Shown: positions 62,792 to 64,000 of the stretch, piece by piece
Layout: each line of letters opens with the position of its first letter
How positions within the stretch are numbered: position 1 is the stretch's first letter
NCBI GenBank assembly: GCA_947259225.1
Contig: CAMYLK010000003.1
Coordinates: forward strand, 1 to 64,000
From: an uncultured Desulfobulbaceae bacterium
GTDB lineage: Bacteria > Desulfobacterota > Desulfobulbia > Desulfobulbales > Desulfobulbaceae
DNA: 64,000 nucleotides
Direction: 5' to 3'
The notes under the pieces: model-generated
Told to the model about the DNA's origin: nothing
The model's input: the letters and a program-made list of their open reading frames with translations, nothing else
Databases searched by the model: none
Made by a program: the position numbers and the translations under genes

Positions 62792-63628
62792 CTAAAGAAA
62801 GACTTCCTTGTGCCTGTGTGAATGACACTGGATATTGACTGCAACCGGCAAACTCGCAATATGAGTAGGATAGGTGTCTATATGTACAGCCAGGGCTGTA
62901 TTGCAACCGCCAAGACCTTGCACCCCCCTTCCTTCCCTGTTTACCCGCTTGAGTATTTCCAACTCCAATTGTGCCACATCTCCCCGTTCACTGGGCTCTC
63001 CAACTGGCCGCAGCAAAGACTTCTTCGCCATGAGAGCCGCCTTCTCAAAGGTACCGCCGATCCCTGCACCTACCACCAGGGGAGGGCAGGGATTGGGCCC
63101 TGCTTTGACAACTGTATTGACTATATAATCTACTGCTCCTGGAATCCCTGCTGACGGAGGCAGCATCTTAAGGCCGCTCATGTTCTCGCTGCCGCAACCC
63201 TTGGGCAGAAAACGAATCCGGCACTGGTCACCCGGTTCAACATCGACATGGACAACAGCAGGGATATTGGTCCCGGTATTCTGGCGGGTAATCACATCAC
63301 AGACTGATTTGCGTAAAAATCCTTCCTCATAACCTATCCGGACTCCCTCCTGGACTGCATCCACCAGCCCACCTTCTATTCTCACTTCCTGACCTAATGA
63401 AACAAACACTGTGCAAATCCCGGTGTCCTGGCAAGCAGGAATCTGCTCTCGACTTGCTATATCGGCATTCATCACCAGTATATCCAGAACGCTTTTTGCC
63501 AGAGGGGAGGTCTCACGGTCCCGGGCACCAATGAGAGCATCCAGGATATCAGGTTCCAGATCATATGCCGCCGATACAGCTAACTCATTTACCGCCTGGG
63601 TAATATCGGAAGCTTTTATTGTTTTCAT
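62792..63628 (-). CDS. fumA: Fumarate hydratase class I, alpha subunit
   Basis: 278 residues, the N-terminal (alpha) subunit of the two-subunit iron-sulfur fumarase. Cluster Cys ligands are seen in QIPACQDTGICTVFV, LPKGCGSENMSGLKML and GLGGCNTALAVHI, with VVGAGIGGTFEKAALMAK between. The C-terminus ends QCHSHRHKEVFL as in the family. It follows panB by 27 bases. With the beta subunit two genes downstream it forms the holoenzyme. Confidence 0.94.
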   Translation of the reverse strand: MKTIKASDITQAVNELAVSAAYDLEPDILDALIGARDRETSPLAKSVLDILVMNADIASREQIPACQDTGICTVFVSLGQEVRIEGGLVDAVQEGVRIGYEEGFLRKSVCDVITRQNTGTNIPAVVHVDVEPGDQCRIRFLPKGCGSENMSGLKMLPPSAGIPGAVDYIVNTVVKAGPNPCPPLVVGAGIGGTFEKAALMAKKSLLRPVGEPSERGDVAQLELEILKRVNREGRGVQGLGGCNTALAVHIDTYPTHIASLPVAVNIQCHSHRHKEVFL

Positions 63629-63655
63629 GTTAACAGTTCCCCTGCAGCGCCGTTA

Positions 63656-64000
63656 TTAATTTTCCCGCATGGAACTCAAATCAACTTTCGATTTAAACGT
63701 GTGCTCTTCAGCCGGAAAAACACCGCTCTCCACTTCCTCCCTGAACAAGGTAACCGCCTCTTTGATATGCGGAGCAAGGTCGAGATACTTTTTCACAAAT
63801 CCGGGGGTAAATTTGTCAAACAAACCGAGCAGGTCATTTATCACCAGAACCTGACCGTCACAACTCGGACCAGCTCCTATGCCTATAGTCGGGACACCGA
63901 CCGAATCGGTGACAATTGCAGCAAGTTCCCCAGGGACACATTCCAACACCAATGAAAACACACCTGCCTGGGTAAGTGCCCTGGCGTCTGCAATCATCCT
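63656..64000 (-). CDS. panB: 3-methyl-2-oxobutanoate hydroxymethyltransferase PanB, N-terminus beyond the window
   Basis: The visible 114 residues are the C-terminal part of PanB: DARALTQAGVFSLVLECVPGELA, the conserved GVPTIGIGAGPSCDGQVLVINDLLG, and a PGFVKKYLDLAPHIKEAV tail. The frame is open to the window edge. PanB makes ketopantoate for pantothenate and CoA synthesis. It is upstream of and probably co-transcribed with fumA. Confidence 0.92.
   Translation of the reverse strand, partial: RMIADARALTQAGVFSLVLECVPGELAAIVTDSVGVPTIGIGAGPSCDGQVLVINDLLGLFDKFTPGFVKKYLDLAPHIKEAVTLFREEVESGVFPAEEHTFKSKVDLSSMREN

Overview
The window looks like chromosomal DNA of a Gram-negative, sulfur-metabolising anaerobe. 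The evidence is two membrane complexes built from multihaem cytochrome c, a Tat-exported 4x[4Fe-4S] protein and an NrfD/DsrP-type quinol subunit; a CoA-disulfide/polysulfide reductase with a rhodanese tail; a class I two-subunit fumarase; an AsmA-like envelope protein; and a rhombosortase. Desulfobacterota, possibly Desulfobulbales, is my inference from gene content. No rRNA, tRNA, CRISPR array or insertion sequence was seen. About 45 genes are supported.

Region 1 (1-13.4 kb): mixed metabolic genes. These include a truncated alpha/beta hydrolase, an Mth938-fold protein, an exported nitroreductase plus exported intradiol-dioxygenase pair, a DUF3786 iron-sulfur protein, a Coa1-like protein, an NrfBCD-like redox complex without a catalytic subunit, a YkgJ protein, a PHP phosphoesterase and the CoA-disulfide reductase/rhodanese.

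Region 2 (13.4-23.5 kb, all minus): DUF190 plus CrcB, a giant AsmA-like protein, the FetAB transporter, a glycosyltransferase, a sensor kinase and a radical SAM protein.

Region 3 (23.6-40.1 kb, all minus): a division and cell wall (dcw) cluster in the order mraZ, rsmH, ftsL, ftsI-like, murE-murF fusion, mraY, murD, small zinc-ribbon gene, murG, murC, murB, ftsQ, ftsA, ftsZ. ftsW is absent from its usual place between murD and murG. The FtsI-like protein keeps its overall architecture and a PASTA tail but has lost all three transpeptidase motifs. The septal FtsW-FtsI synthase pair is therefore missing from this cluster. MraZ-type boxes precede mraZ, and a related pair lies upstream of a tiny divergent ORF.

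Region 4 (40.4-46.6 kb, minus): a lipid cassette. It holds a 1292-residue MFS-acyltransferase-ACP-acyl-ACP synthetase fusion, a ceramidase-like membrane protein, a CDP-alcohol phosphatidyltransferase and an exported dual-specificity phosphatase, with a long palindrome upstream.

Region 5 (47-55.3 kb): a universal stress protein pseudogene, a VIT-family transporter, DUF211, then a minus-strand set headed by a VIT/VWA protein with a GlyGly-CTERM-like tail and followed by a Cys-rich small protein, a rhombosortase, a 4-TM protein and a B12 radical SAM protein. A near-consensus sigma-54 promoter lies in front of this set and a sigma-54 activator is divergently encoded, which suggests a self-contained regulated surface-protein system.

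Region 6 (55.3-64 kb): an AT-rich orphan membrane protein, an epimerase-like protein, an isoprenylcysteine methyltransferase-like protein, a second redox complex (tetrahaem cytochrome, DsrO-like and DsrP-like), fumarase beta and alpha genes separated by a membrane-anchored cyclic-nucleotide-binding protein, and a partial panB.
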